The translations under genes were made by a program, and so were the position numbers. A DNA stretch of 64,000 nucleotides from Enterococcus mundtii (GTDB lineage Bacteria > Bacillota > Bacilli > Lactobacillales > Enterococcaceae): NCBI RefSeq assembly GCF_002947535.1, contig NZ_PUAP01000027.1, forward strand, positions 124,001-188,000. The letters are read 5' to 3'. Of the stretch, positions 18,068 to 30,407 are shown one piece after another. Under the pieces are notes generated by a model that saw nothing but the letters and a program-made list of their open reading frames with translations, did not search any database and was not told where the DNA came from. Positions within the stretch are counted from its first letter, which is position 1. Each line of letters opens with the position of its first letter.

Positions 18068-19281
18068 GAGTCAGTGATACTTACTGGATCAAAGTAGTAG
18101 CAATCTTTTTTATTGGTTGGATCTTGATGTATGCCACACGAACGATTTTCAACCCGATCATGGGGGTTGTTGGGGAAGAATTCGGTTTAAGCAATACGCA
18201 ATTAGGCTTAGCAAATAGTATCTTCTTTCTGACATATGCCATCGCTCAGATTCCTTTTGGGATCGTCGGAGACAAAATCGGACGAAAGTTAGTCATCACG
18301 GTAGGATTTTTACTTTTGGCAGTAGCGACATACTTCACCGGATTAGCCACGACGTTTATTTTATTCTTAGTGATTCGTGCAATCGCTGGGATCGGGCAAG
18401 GTGCATACTACGGTCCACAGTTTGCCTTGTCGACAGAAGCGATTCCAAAGAGTAAACGGACGATTGGAAATGCCATCATTAATAGTGGTATGGCTTTTGG
18501 AACATCAGGCGGTTATCTTCTATCAAGTAAATTGGTCTTAGAAAACGGGGATGATTGGAGCAAACCTTTTTATCTTATGGCGATCCCTACATTGATTGTT
18601 GGCATTTTGTTTTATGTATTGTTGAAAGAAAAAGTGATCCGTCCGGGTGAAGAAGCAGAAGTGGAAGAAGGCCCCAAAGAAAAAATTTCTTTGAAACAGA
18701 TTTTTACAAATCGTAACTTAGTAGCAGCCTTTATTTTATGTTTTACCAGCATTTATGCTAATTTTGTGATTCTTACTTGGTTGCCGCAGTTTTTGATTGC
18801 AGAACGTGGATTTACTGGAGCGAGTGTTGGCTTTATTTCTTCTTTAGTCCCTTGGGCATCGATACCAGGCGCCTTACTCTTTGCACGGATCAATGATAAG
18901 ACAGGAGCGACGAAGAAACTAGTCTTTGTTTTGGTTCCATTAGCAATCGTTTCAGTTTTTGCTATCGCTTTTGTTACCAATCGTACCTTATTGATCACAG
19001 TGCTGATTCTTTATGGATTGACTGGGAAATTAGCACTTGATCCGATCATGGTGACGTTTGTCACGAAACATGCACCAAGAGCAGCCTTAGGAACGACGTT
19101 AAGTGCGTATAATTTTATCGGGATGTCAGGATCGATTTTAGCTCCTTACGTTACTGGTTATTTAGCAGATACTTCAGGTTCGATGCAAGTTGGTTTTTAC
19201 CTCTCTTGTGTCTTGTTGTTCATCGGGTTGATTCTTTTTGCCCTATTGGCAAAAGAGGATCGTACACAAACGCTGAAGTAA
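18037..19281 (+). CDS. MFS transporter, anion:cation symporter-like
   Basis: A 414-residue permease with 12 predicted membrane segments and the MFS motif between segments 2 and 3 (GIVGDKIGRKLVI). The N-terminal part FNPIMGVVGEEFGLSNTQLG resembles organic-anion (ACS-type) MFS carriers. It overlaps the DUF2877 gene by 31 bp, with GAGGG before its ATG. It is the likely importer of the carbamoylated acid, such as oxalurate or a ureido acid, or the exporter of the acid product. Confidence 0.8.
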   Translation: MEASKQKQAVRVSDTYWIKVVAIFFIGWILMYATRTIFNPIMGVVGEEFGLSNTQLGLANSIFFLTYAIAQIPFGIVGDKIGRKLVITVGFLLLAVATYFTGLATTFILFLVIRAIAGIGQGAYYGPQFALSTEAIPKSKRTIGNAIINSGMAFGTSGGYLLSSKLVLENGDDWSKPFYLMAIPTLIVGILFYVLLKEKVIRPGEEAEVEEGPKEKISLKQIFTNRNLVAAFILCFTSIYANFVILTWLPQFLIAERGFTGASVGFISSLVPWASIPGALLFARINDKTGATKKLVFVLVPLAIVSVFAIAFVTNRTLLITVLILYGLTGKLALDPIMVTFVTKHAPRAALGTTLSAYNFIGMSGSILAPYVTGYLADTSGSMQVGFYLSCVLLFIGLILFALLAKEDRTQTLK

Positions 19282-19303
19282 TAGAAAGAGGTGTAGGAAA
19301 GAT

Positions 19304-20242
19304 ATGGGATTAAATGTGATTGCTTTAGGTGGGAATGCTATTTTAGAAACTGATCCAACCGATAAAGGACAAAAAGCCGTAGTTGAACAGGCGGCTGAAG
19401 CTATTGCAGTTTTTGTTGAACAAGGAGAACAAGTCATTCTTTGTCATGGCAATGGTCCGCAGGTTGGCAATTTATTATTGCAGCAACAAGCAGGAATAAG
19501 CGAAAAAAATCCTCCAATGAGCTTAGATACATGTGTGGCAATGACGCAAGGAAGTATTGGCTATTGGTTACAACAAGCGTTAACCAATGCGTTTATGCAA
19601 CATGGGATCAATCAACCGGTCGTCTCCATCGTGACGCAAGTGCTAGTTGATCCGAATGATCCATCGTTTCAGAAGCCAACGAAACCGATTGGACCATTTT
19701 ATACAGAAGAGGAGGCAAAAAAATCGGTACAAAATAATGGGGGAACATACGTGGAAGATGCAGGACGTGGCTACCGTAAAGTCGTTGCATCTCCTCAACC
19801 AAAAGAAATTGTGGAAAAAGAAGCACTCCAAGCATTAGTGGCAGCTAATGTTGTCACGATTTGTGCAGGTGGTGGTGGTATCCCAGTAATCGAATCATCT
19901 GGGCTTTATCAAGGCGTGGAAGCGGTCAATGATAAAGATTTCTCAGCAGCCGTATTGGCAGACGCTGTGGGTGCCGATCGTTTGATCGTTTTAACTGGTG
20001 TCGAGCATATCTATATCAACTATGGAAAACCAGAAGAACAAGCCTTAGGGACAATGACTCCCGAAGAAGCAAAAGAATACGTGGCTGCCGGCCATTTTGC
20101 AGCTGGAAGTATGTTGCCAAAAGTAGAGGCAGCGGTCCGTTTTGTGGCAAGTGATCCAAAGCGTCAAGCAGTCATTACTTCCATTGGAAAATTGAATCAT
20201 TTGACTGAAGGTGCGGGAACAGTGATTCAACAAACGAGGTAA
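19304..20242 (+). CDS. Carbamate kinase
   Basis: A 312-residue amino-acid-kinase-family enzyme making ATP, ammonia and CO2 from carbamoyl phosphate and ADP. Motifs seen are VIALGGNAI at the start, CHGNGPQVGNLLLQQ, the central TICAGGGGIPV, AAVLADAVGADRLIVLTGV and the C-terminal FAAGSMLPKVEAAVRF. Length matches ArcC/YqeA-type kinases. It stands within the carbamoyltransferase operon and not next to arginine deiminase genes, so its carbamoyl phosphate probably comes from the fused AllF-AllG protein (an AllK role). Confidence 0.93.
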   Translation: MGLNVIALGGNAILETDPTDKGQKAVVEQAAEAIAVFVEQGEQVILCHGNGPQVGNLLLQQQAGISEKNPPMSLDTCVAMTQGSIGYWLQQALTNAFMQHGINQPVVSIVTQVLVDPNDPSFQKPTKPIGPFYTEEEAKKSVQNNGGTYVEDAGRGYRKVVASPQPKEIVEKEALQALVAANVVTICAGGGGIPVIESSGLYQGVEAVNDKDFSAAVLADAVGADRLIVLTGVEHIYINYGKPEEQALGTMTPEEAKEYVAAGHFAAGSMLPKVEAAVRFVASDPKRQAVITSIGKLNHLTEGAGTVIQQTR

Positions 20243-20248
20243 TGAGTG

Positions 20249-21463
20249 ATGAAAAAAAATGCCATGATCATTCAAATTAGCTTTGCATTAGCTTTAGGTA
20301 TTCTGGTTGGGATGTTCTGGCCAATGAGTGCGCCTGTGTTAAAACCGATTGGCGAAGTATTTTTACGACTGATGCAGATGGCGATTCCATTATTGATCCT
20401 TGGTCAGATCATTCAAGCTTTAGGCAGTATTGATTTGAAGGAATTAGCAAGTATTGGGACACGCACCTTGCTCATCTTTGGGATTTCCTCCTTATTGGCA
20501 GCTTTATGGGGTGTGTTATTGGCTGTTTTGTTTACGCCTGGATCTGGCATGGAACATATAGAGCGTTTAAGTCCTACGATCGAGGCGCAAGAACTGTCGA
20601 TCCAAGAAACATTTCTCCAGTTTGTGCCTAAAAATATTTTTGAATCCCTTGCGCAAGGTTCGATTATCCAAATCATTGTTTTCGCGATTTTTTTCGGCTT
20701 AGCCTTGAATCACTATGGACAAAAACAGCCGCAATCGAAGTTGTTTCAACTAATCGTTGATTTTAACGAAGTGATTATCGAAGTCATCAAATATGTGATG
20801 CACCTTGCCCCTATTGGGATATTTGCCTTGGTGAGTAGCAGTATCAGCCGATTAGGCGCACAAGTCATTCTGCCAATGGTGAAATATCTGCTGGTGTATA
20901 GCTTAGCTACAGTATTGTTCTTACTGGGATGGTTAGTTGTTGTCAGTATATACGGCCGATTACATCCGTTAAAATTGATCATGAATATGAAGAATATGTC
21001 GATCATGGCACTTGCTACGACTTCTTCAGCCATCACTTTACCAATCGAATTAGAAGAAGCACAACATAAATTGGGGTTGAGTAAGCGAATCAGTCACTTA
21101 GTCTTACCATTAGGGATGTCATTGAACAGTAATGGCTCAGCAATGCACATGGCACTGACGGTGATCACGATCGCTCAGATGTACCAAGTAGAGTTTCAAT
21201 GGACGACCATGGTCTATCTTGCGATTTTAGCCACTTTTATTTCTTTAGCCAATGCGGTAGTTCCTGGTGCGGGGCTAGTTTCTTTAGCCATCATCGTGCC
21301 GCAAATGGGGTTACCTATTGAAAGTATTGCCATTTTTGGTGGTGTCGAATGGTTAGTAGGGATGTTGCGCACGATTTTGAATGTCAATTCTGATGTGTAT
21401 TCGGCGATCCTAGTGGCAAAATCAGTCGATGAAATCGATTATGAGATTTTTAACCGTGGCTAA
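20249..21463 (+). CDS. Dicarboxylate/amino acid:cation symporter (DAACS)
   Basis: A 405-residue membrane carrier of the GltP/DctA fold. It has LRLMQMAIPLLILGQIIQAL near segment 2, the serine-rich hairpin ATTSSAITLPIELEEAQ, the SLNSNGSAMHMALTVI loop, and a last helix with NVNSDVYSAILVAK. ATG 20249, 8 bp after GAGGT, is chosen over GTG 20246. It ends the operon and could exchange or export the acid product such as oxamate, or import the substrate. The tail of another family member lies at 1-207. Confidence 0.85.
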   Translation: MKKNAMIIQISFALALGILVGMFWPMSAPVLKPIGEVFLRLMQMAIPLLILGQIIQALGSIDLKELASIGTRTLLIFGISSLLAALWGVLLAVLFTPGSGMEHIERLSPTIEAQELSIQETFLQFVPKNIFESLAQGSIIQIIVFAIFFGLALNHYGQKQPQSKLFQLIVDFNEVIIEVIKYVMHLAPIGIFALVSSSISRLGAQVILPMVKYLLVYSLATVLFLLGWLVVVSIYGRLHPLKLIMNMKNMSIMALATTSSAITLPIELEEAQHKLGLSKRISHLVLPLGMSLNSNGSAMHMALTVITIAQMYQVEFQWTTMVYLAILATFISLANAVVPGAGLVSLAIIVPQMGLPIESIAIFGGVEWLVGMLRTILNVNSDVYSAILVAKSVDEIDYEIFNRG

Positions 21464-21482
21464 ATGAATAAAAAGAAAGGGG

Positions 21483-21511
21483 TTGCAATTTTAAAAAATA
21501 CTTGTTATAGT
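21483..21511 (+). promoter_or_regulatory. Sigma-70-type promoter of the beta-glucoside operon
   Basis: The -35 TTGCAA (21483-21488) and -10 TATAGT (21506-21511) are 17 bp apart. The RNA start would fall just before the antiterminator site. Confidence 0.7.
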
Positions 21512-21526
21512 AAATGTAAATAAAAC

Positions 21527-21557
21527 AGGCATGTGACTGGTAAAGCAGGCAGGACCT
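21527..21557 (+). promoter_or_regulatory. RAT site (LicT/BglG-type ribonucleic antiterminator)
   Basis: The leader RNA contains GGCATGTGACTGG followed by GCAGGCAGGACCT. This matches the LicT/SacY RAT pattern (GGxTTGTxACTGx, then GCAGGCAAAACCT). It overlaps the left arm of the terminator, so protein binding and termination exclude each other. The cognate antiterminator is encoded at 25046. Confidence 0.8.
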
Positions 21558-21616
21558 AAAGAAAGACACACAAAGAATCCTTTGTTGTTATTTCTTATGG
21601 TCTTGCCTGCTTTTTT
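21542..21616 (+). terminator. Regulated leader terminator before bglP
   Basis: The arms AAAGCAGGCAGGACC (21542-21556) and GGTCTTGCCTGCTTT (21599-21613) pair with small bulges and are followed by a T run. Read-through needs antitermination. Confidence 0.8.
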
Positions 21617-21666
21617 CTTTTTTGTCTGCGCAGCGAAAAAGGAAAACGAAAGAAGGAGTGGAAAAA

Positions 21667-24995
<3,329 letters not shown>

Positions 24996-25045
24996 AGGAA
25001 CTGTTCGATGCGCTCAAGGAGTGACCTGGATCGAAGGAGGGTATC

Positions 25046-25885
25046 ATGAGAAAAATACTAAAGGTGCTTAACTCCAGTGTGGTATTGATCGACAGCAATC
25101 ATCAAAAAATGATTGCTTTAGGAAAAGGGATCGGTTTTGGCAAAAAGCCTGGGGAGATCATCTCGGATGATTCGATTGATGAAATCTATCTACCCTATGA
25201 TGAAGGCAAAGCCATGCAATTATTGGATTTGATCAAAGAAGTTCCTTTGACCTATTTTGAATTAACGAAAGCAATGGTCTCTAGTATGGAAAAACGACTA
25301 GGGAAACGGTTGAACTCTAGTATTTATTTAACATTACCTGATCATTTACATTTTTCAGTTGAACGTATGACCCAAGGGATCATCATCACCAATCGTTTAT
25401 ACTGGGAGATCAAGAATTACTATCCGGAGGAATATCAAGCAGCGGAGGAAGCCTTGATGATCTTCAATGAAAAATCCGATGTGGAGTTACCCATTGAAGA
25501 AGCGGCAAATATCGCCTTTCACGTCATCAATTCATTGTCTCAAGAAAGTCAAGGAACCGATAGTATGAAGCAAGCAAAGCTGATTGGTGGGATCGTCAAT
25601 TTAGTAAAATATTCGATTCGGATCGACATTGCTCCAGACTCGATCCATTATAGTCGCTTTATTACTCATGTTCGTTTTTTCGTTGAACGGTTGTTTGCGA
25701 ATAAGATGTTGGATGGTCAAGATGATGGGCTATATCAACAAATGTGTATCTTGTATCCATTGGCGATGGAAAATGCAGACAAAGTAAGGCAGTATATCCA
25801 GAAAATGATCCAACAGGAAATCACGAATGAGGAAGTCACCTATCTAGGTGTGCATATCAATCGATTGATGCGGCACCCTGATTGA
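25046..25885 (+). CDS. licT: LicT/BglG-type transcription antiterminator
   Basis: A 279-residue RNA-binding regulator with an N-terminal CAT domain (MRKILKVLNSSVVLIDS, then KMIALGKGIGFGKKPGE), PRD1 (about 70-170) and PRD2 (about 175-279, with HYSRFITHVRFFVERLF and LYPLAMENADK). Phosphorylation of the PRD histidines by the PTS tells it whether substrate is present. It binds the RAT at 21527 and prevents the leader terminator. GAAGGAGG precedes the ATG. It is the last gene of the operon, so the system is autoregulated. Confidence 0.92.
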   Translation: MRKILKVLNSSVVLIDSNHQKMIALGKGIGFGKKPGEIISDDSIDEIYLPYDEGKAMQLLDLIKEVPLTYFELTKAMVSSMEKRLGKRLNSSIYLTLPDHLHFSVERMTQGIIITNRLYWEIKNYYPEEYQAAEEALMIFNEKSDVELPIEEAANIAFHVINSLSQESQGTDSMKQAKLIGGIVNLVKYSIRIDIAPDSIHYSRFITHVRFFVERLFANKMLDGQDDGLYQQMCILYPLAMENADKVRQYIQKMIQQEITNEEVTYLGVHINRLMRHPD

Positions 25886-25913
25886 AGATAAAAATAGATA
25901 AGATGATGTAATG

Positions 25914-25956
25914 AAAAGCAGCAAGCCAAAGAAAATTTCTGGCAGCTGCTTTTTTG
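25914..25956 (+). terminator. Rho-independent terminator of the beta-glucoside operon
   Basis: AAAAGCAGC/GCTGCTTTT arms with an inner GCC/GGC pair, followed by a T run. Confidence 0.8.
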
Positions 25957-26393
25957 TGTCGAATAAGAGGAATAGGTACTTTTTTAGCGAAATGTATGTC
26001 CGCAAAATACAAGATATATTATTTTTAGAACACGATCGTGTGTTAGTTCACAAGTTTATGTGGTTAGTTATATAACGATCATGATTTTAAATTTAAGAAA
26101 AATAATCATGGTTATATTAAAAAAACGGGCTGTTTTTAGTGTATAATACTCCTTAGTGTCGTACGTCAACCCATCTGCTTTAGCTTGGAATCAATAGATA
26201 ACGCTTACGTTTGTGAGCAATCAATCAGGCTATTTGAAATAAATCAAAGGAAATGGGAAAATGAGTCAAGTAAAATAGTTTTTCAAACGAATGATCAGTC
26301 ATAACTAGCGGACATTGTGAATGATTGAATGATCGTGAGGGGAATTATTTGCTTATTCGTCGTATAACCAAATTAAAGGGGGAGAACAAAGAA
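25957..26393. other. 437-bp gap with promoter and palindrome
   Basis: No gene is supported. Seen are a perfect 12-bp palindrome ACACGATCGTGT (26030-26041), AT-rich sequence with repeated ATCATG motifs (26085-26110), a TATAAT hexamer (26142-26147) with no good -35, and the ribosome site AAAGGGGGAG before panE. It is a long leader for two genes and may hold an operator. Confidence 0.5.
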
Positions 26394-27332
26394 ATGAAGA
26401 TAGCAATTGCTGGTGCAGGTGCAATGGGGAGTCGATTTGGACTCATGTTGCAAAAAGGTGGAAATGACGTGACATTGATCGATGGGTGGAAAGACCATGT
26501 AGAAGCGATCAAAGAAAATGGATTGAAAGCAAACTTTAATGGCGAGGACATCGTTGTCGATATCCCAGTCGTTCTTCAATCAGAAATCAATGATGCAGAA
26601 AAAGTTGATTTGATCGTCTTATTCACGAAAGCAATGCAACTTGAAAAAATGCTGGAAGATATTCGTCCAATGATCAAAGATGATACTAAAGTCCTTTGTT
26701 TATTGAACGGGATCGGCCATGAAGATATTATTGAAAAATTTGTACCAATGAAAAATATTTTTATTGGTAATACGATGTGGACAGCAGGCTTAGAAGGGCC
26801 TGGCCGTGTGAAATTATTCGGTAGTGGTTCAGTAGAACTACAAAACTTAGGAGACGGACAAGAAGAAGCTGCAAAAGAATTGGCGGAAACATTAGCTGAA
26901 TCTGGATTGAATGCGAAGTATTCAAGTAATATCCATTACTCGATCTATCGTAAAGCTTGTGTCAATGGCACGATGAACGGCTTATGTACGATCTTAGACG
27001 TGAATATGGCAGGACTTGGTCGTACTTCTACTGCTCATGATATGGTTGTTGCTATCGTAAATGAATTTGGTCAAGTAGCAAAAGCCGAAAATATTGATTT
27101 AGATGTGGAAGAAGCAGTCGCACACTGTGAAACTTGCTTTGATCCTGAAACGATCGGTATGCATTTCCCATCAATGCATCAAGATTTGATCAAAAACAAC
27201 CGTTTGACAGAAATCGACTATATCAACGGTGCGATTTCACGTAAAGGAAAGAAATACGGGATCGCTACGCCTTACTGTGACTTTTTGACAGCGCTCGTGC
27301 ATGCAAAAGAACAGATTTTACAGGCGAAATAG
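26394..27332 (+). CDS. panE: Ketopantoate reductase family protein (2-dehydropantoate 2-reductase)
   Basis: A 312-residue NADPH-dependent reductase. The Rossmann start KIAIAGAGAMGSRFG, the LLNGIGHEDIIEKF region, the central catalytic-lysine region YRKACVNGTMNGLCTI and the C-terminal NNRLTEIDYINGAI are all typical. It reduces 2-dehydropantoate to pantoate, or a related 2-oxo acid. ATG 26394 follows AAAGGGGGAG; an upstream in-frame start at 26325 has none. It forms a two-gene unit with a PfoR-like membrane protein (14-bp gap) and not with pantothenate genes, so another 2-oxoacid substrate is possible. Confidence 0.85.
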   Translation: MKIAIAGAGAMGSRFGLMLQKGGNDVTLIDGWKDHVEAIKENGLKANFNGEDIVVDIPVVLQSEINDAEKVDLIVLFTKAMQLEKMLEDIRPMIKDDTKVLCLLNGIGHEDIIEKFVPMKNIFIGNTMWTAGLEGPGRVKLFGSGSVELQNLGDGQEEAAKELAETLAESGLNAKYSSNIHYSIYRKACVNGTMNGLCTILDVNMAGLGRTSTAHDMVVAIVNEFGQVAKAENIDLDVEEAVAHCETCFDPETIGMHFPSMHQDLIKNNRLTEIDYINGAISRKGKKYGIATPYCDFLTALVHAKEQILQAK

Positions 27333-27345
27333 GAGGAACAAGTAA

Positions 27346-28398
27346 ATGGATACGACGAATAAATTAACGCCAAGAATTTTTTTGAACAAAGTATTAGCTG
27401 GAACGGCAACAGGGATCATCGTAGGACTGATTCCAAATGCTGTTTTAGGAGCTATTTTAAAGTATTTCAGTGAATATCCTGTTGCTGTGACGATTGCACA
27501 ACTAGCTGTGATCTTCCAATTAGCGACACCATTGATCATTGGTGGTTTGATCGGGTTGCAATTTGGTTTTAATCCGATGCAAATGATGGTAGTAGCTGGT
27601 GCTTCATTTATCGGCTCTGGTGTTGTCCGCTTTATGCCAGATCTTGGTGAAGCAGGGGTATATGTAGGATCGGGTACAGGAGATATCATCAATACCATGA
27701 TCACCGCAGCAATTGCTGTTGGTCTGATCCTATTGATCGGTAACGCTTTTGGCTCGGTCGCAATCGTATTGACACCAATCGTTGTCGGTGTGGGCGCAGG
27801 TCTTATTGGGTTTTATTTATTCCCTTATGTGACAGCGATCACCTCTGCAATCGGTGAAGGTATCAATAACTTTACGACATTGCAACCTCTTTTGATGTCT
27901 ATTTTAATCGGTTGTTCATTTGCCTTTTTGATCATTTCACCGATTTCAACAGTGGCGATTGGTTTAGCGATCCAGTTAGACGGTGTCTCTGCTGGTGCTG
28001 CTGCTATGGGTGTCGCAGCAACAACCTTTGTGTTGATCGTCAATTCTTGGCGTGTCAACAAATCAGGTGTCACGATCGCGATTGCGTTAGGGGCAATGAA
28101 GATGATGATGCCGAACTTATTCCGTAAACCGATCATCTTGGTTCCATGTTTAGTAAGTGCAGTTATCACAGCGATACCTGTTGCACTTTTCTCCGTATCA
28201 GGAACACCTGCTTCTGCGGGCTTTGGGATCGTAGGTTTAGTTGGCCCTCTTGCTTCATTAGATGCTGGACTAAATATCGTGATGGTATTGATTTGTTGGT
28301 TCGTCGTACCAGTCGCTGCTGCTTTATTTACGCAATTGGTATTTGAGAAAGTCTTGAAACTTTACGACCGGGAAGAAGTCTTCAAATTCTTAGGTTGA
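27346..28398 (+). CDS. PfoR-like PTS EIIC-domain membrane protein
   Basis: A 350-residue membrane protein of the PTS_EIIC_2/PfoR group with about 8-10 hydrophobic segments. It starts with LTPRIFLNKVLAGTATGIIV and has the glycine-rich LIIGGLIGLQFGFNPMQMM and the central LLMSILIGCSFAFLIISPIS. No EIIA or EIIB is encoded beside it, so PTS-coupled transport is doubtful. PfoR was first named as a regulator of perfringolysin but looks like a permease. Its link with panE suggests carriage of a small hydroxy- or oxo-acid. Confidence 0.78.
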   Translation: MDTTNKLTPRIFLNKVLAGTATGIIVGLIPNAVLGAILKYFSEYPVAVTIAQLAVIFQLATPLIIGGLIGLQFGFNPMQMMVVAGASFIGSGVVRFMPDLGEAGVYVGSGTGDIINTMITAAIAVGLILLIGNAFGSVAIVLTPIVVGVGAGLIGFYLFPYVTAITSAIGEGINNFTTLQPLLMSILIGCSFAFLIISPISTVAIGLAIQLDGVSAGAAAMGVAATTFVLIVNSWRVNKSGVTIAIALGAMKMMMPNLFRKPIILVPCLVSAVITAIPVALFSVSGTPASAGFGIVGLVGPLASLDAGLNIVMVLICWFVVPVAAALFTQLVFEKVLKLYDREEVFKFLG

Positions 28399-28410
28399 TC
28401 AAAAATTATA

Positions 28411-28454
28411 AAAAAACGCAAAACAGAGAAATTTCTGGATTGCGTTTTTTTTTT
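28411..28454 (+). terminator. Rho-independent terminator after the PfoR-like gene
   Basis: AAAAAACGCAA/TTGCGTTTTTT stem with inner CAGAGAAATTTCTG, ending in a ten-base T run. Confidence 0.85.
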
Positions 28455-28532
28455 GAGAAGAAGCTGGTGTTATCTGCTATACTGACACTAAATGAAAACA
28501 ATGGATCATTTGATCCGATAGAAGGAGAATAC

Positions 28533-29270
28533 ATGAGAAATATAAAATTAACGATCGAATATGATGGAAAAAGATATTCTGGTTGGCAACGACTTGGCAA
28601 TGATGAAAAAACGATCCAAGGAAAGATCGAAGCGATCATTTCGCAAATGACCGGTGAAACGATTGAGATTATCGGTTCTGGTCGAACAGACGCTGGCACA
28701 CATGCTAGAGGTCAAGTAGCCAACTTCAAAACAGCTAGTACGATGAGTCGAATGGAGATGCTAGATTTCCTCAATCGTTATTTGCCAAGAGATATTGTGG
28801 TAAAAAAAGTGGAAGAAGTACCTGAACGTTTTCATGCTCGATATAATGCAAAAGGAAAAAAATATAGTTACTACGTTTGGAATGCACCGATTCCAACAGT
28901 GTTTGAAAGAAACCATAGTTTTGATTATCCGAAGGCGCTTGATTTGGAGAAAATGGAAGAAGCTTGTCGAAAACTAGAAGGAAAACATGATTTTATTGGA
29001 TTTTCAGCATTGAAAAAAACAAAAAAATCAACAGTACGTACAATTGAAGAATTATCGATCCAACAAGAAGGCAATATGCTTCATTTTACATTTGTAGGGG
29101 ATGGTTTTTTGTATAAAATGGTACGGATCTTAATGGGAACGATTTTAGATATTGGTTCAGGTAAAGCAGATTTATCTTTGATCGATACGATTTTTGAAAC
29201 AAAAGTCAGACAGCAAGCAGGCGAGACAGTTCCCGCACATGCGCTTTTTCTAGATGAAGTGTATTATTAA
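28533..29270 (+). CDS. truA: tRNA pseudouridine(38-40) synthase TruA
   Basis: A 245-residue enzyme that makes pseudouridine at positions 38-40 of tRNA anticodon stems. The catalytic Asp is in GSGRTDAGTHARGQVANF; RYNAKGKKYSYYVWN and the C-terminal VGDGFLYKMVRILMGTIL are family signatures. ATG 28533 follows GAAGGAG. The frame is open 46 codons further upstream into the preceding terminator, which is not coding. Usual length for the family. Confidence 0.95.
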   Translation: MRNIKLTIEYDGKRYSGWQRLGNDEKTIQGKIEAIISQMTGETIEIIGSGRTDAGTHARGQVANFKTASTMSRMEMLDFLNRYLPRDIVVKKVEEVPERFHARYNAKGKKYSYYVWNAPIPTVFERNHSFDYPKALDLEKMEEACRKLEGKHDFIGFSALKKTKKSTVRTIEELSIQQEGNMLHFTFVGDGFLYKMVRILMGTILDIGSGKADLSLIDTIFETKVRQQAGETVPAHALFLDEVYY

Positions 29271-29299
29271 GAGATGTTGAATGATTCAAAGAAAATAGT

Positions 29300-29322
29300 G
29301 AAAAAGCACTCTCAGCTTTTTC
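29300..29322 (+). terminator. Hairpin after truA
   Basis: A perfect 8-bp stem GAAAAAGC/GCTTTTTC with a 7-base loop. The T run is inside the right arm, so termination is plausible but weaker than at the other terminators here. Confidence 0.5.
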
Positions 29323-29368
29323 CTGTTTCCTTGGATCGACAGTGAACACTTTGGGAGGGGGAGACCCG

Positions 29369-30187
29369 ATGAAGAAAGAGGAAGAAATTACCACTCTCTA
29401 CAATTTGATTTTAAACCCAAACACGCGAGACTGGGAGCGGCAACAGTTAATGATAGCGAAAGAAGAGTTAGCAACTTCTGTTTCTCTAAAAGAGGTACTT
29501 GAAAAATTGGAAGTTTCTTTGCGACCATTAGCTTTACGACAAAATCTAACCCCAGATGTTATGGATTTCTATTTGCATATGGTCGGTGATCCGTTAGGGG
29601 AAGCGCGGTATGATTTTTCTAAACACGAGATGACAGATCCGACTGTTCAAGAACGGGCGGTATTTGCTGGCGGTTGCTTTTGGTGTATGGTAGAGCCTTT
29701 TGAGCAAAAAGCTGGGATTGTTTCTGTGATGTCCGGGTACACAGGCGGGCAGTTTGATTCCCCTAATTATGACCAAGTCAGTGGCGGCTATACCGGTCAT
29801 GTGGAAGCAGTGGAGATCATATTTGATAAGCGATTGATCAGTTATCAAGAGCTAGTCGAGATTTACTGGCAAGTAACGGACCCGACGGATGAATTTGGAC
29901 AATTTCAAGACCGCGGGGAACAATATCGCCCAATCATTTTTGTTCAAAATGAAGAGCAACAAAAAACTGCTGAAGCGTCGAAACAAGCATTAAGCGAATC
30001 AGGTCGCTACAGAAAACCGATAGTTACAGCTATTTTGCCAGCGACAGCTTTTTGGCCGGCAGAAAATTACCATCAGCAATTTTATCAGAAGCAACCAAAG
30101 CGTTATAAAAAAATAAAACAGACCCGCCATCAATTAGCATTTTTGCAAAAAATGACGCACAATTGGAGAAAAAAAGCCAAGAAATAA
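29369..30187 (+). CDS. msrA: Peptide-methionine (S)-S-oxide reductase MsrA with N-terminal extension
   Basis: A 272-residue protein. Residues from about 95 are a complete MsrA domain: the catalytic Cys in [16 protein letters not shown], then [49 protein letters not shown] and RPIIF. It repairs oxidised methionine using thioredoxin. About 90 residues before it form a charged helical region (starting [20 protein letters not shown]) that the usual ~180-residue MsrA lacks; no MsrB domain is present. ATG 29369 follows a strong GGGAGGGGGAG. Confidence 0.92.
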   Translation: MKKEEEITTLYNLILNPNTRDWERQQLMIAKEELATSVSLKEVLEKLEVSLRPLALRQNLTPDVMDFYLHMVGDPLGEARYDFSKHEMTDPTVQERAVFAGGCFWCMVEPFEQKAGIVSVMSGYTGGQFDSPNYDQVSGGYTGHVEAVEIIFDKRLISYQELVEIYWQVTDPTDEFGQFQDRGEQYRPIIFVQNEEQQKTAEASKQALSESGRYRKPIVTAILPATAFWPAENYHQQFYQKQPKRYKKIKQTRHQLAFLQKMTHNWRKKAKK

Positions 30188-30407
30188 ATCAGTCATCATA
30201 ATTATGATAGCGTTTTCTATCAAGGCTGATGTATCACCTGAGAGTAGACGAGGATACATGCGTACTTGAAATAGAGATGGATCAAAAAGCTGGGTTAGTA
30301 GTCATCTGCTATCCTTGAAAATGAAAAACGGCATTCCAGAAGTAACTCCTTATTTTTTCGGAGTGGAAGACTTCTGTGATAATCATAAAAAATAAGGAGT
30401 GAATGAA

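Noticed and set aside
26195-26209. Possible CcpA box before panE
   Set aside because: TAGATAACGCTTACG has three mismatches to the consensus, no better than chance.
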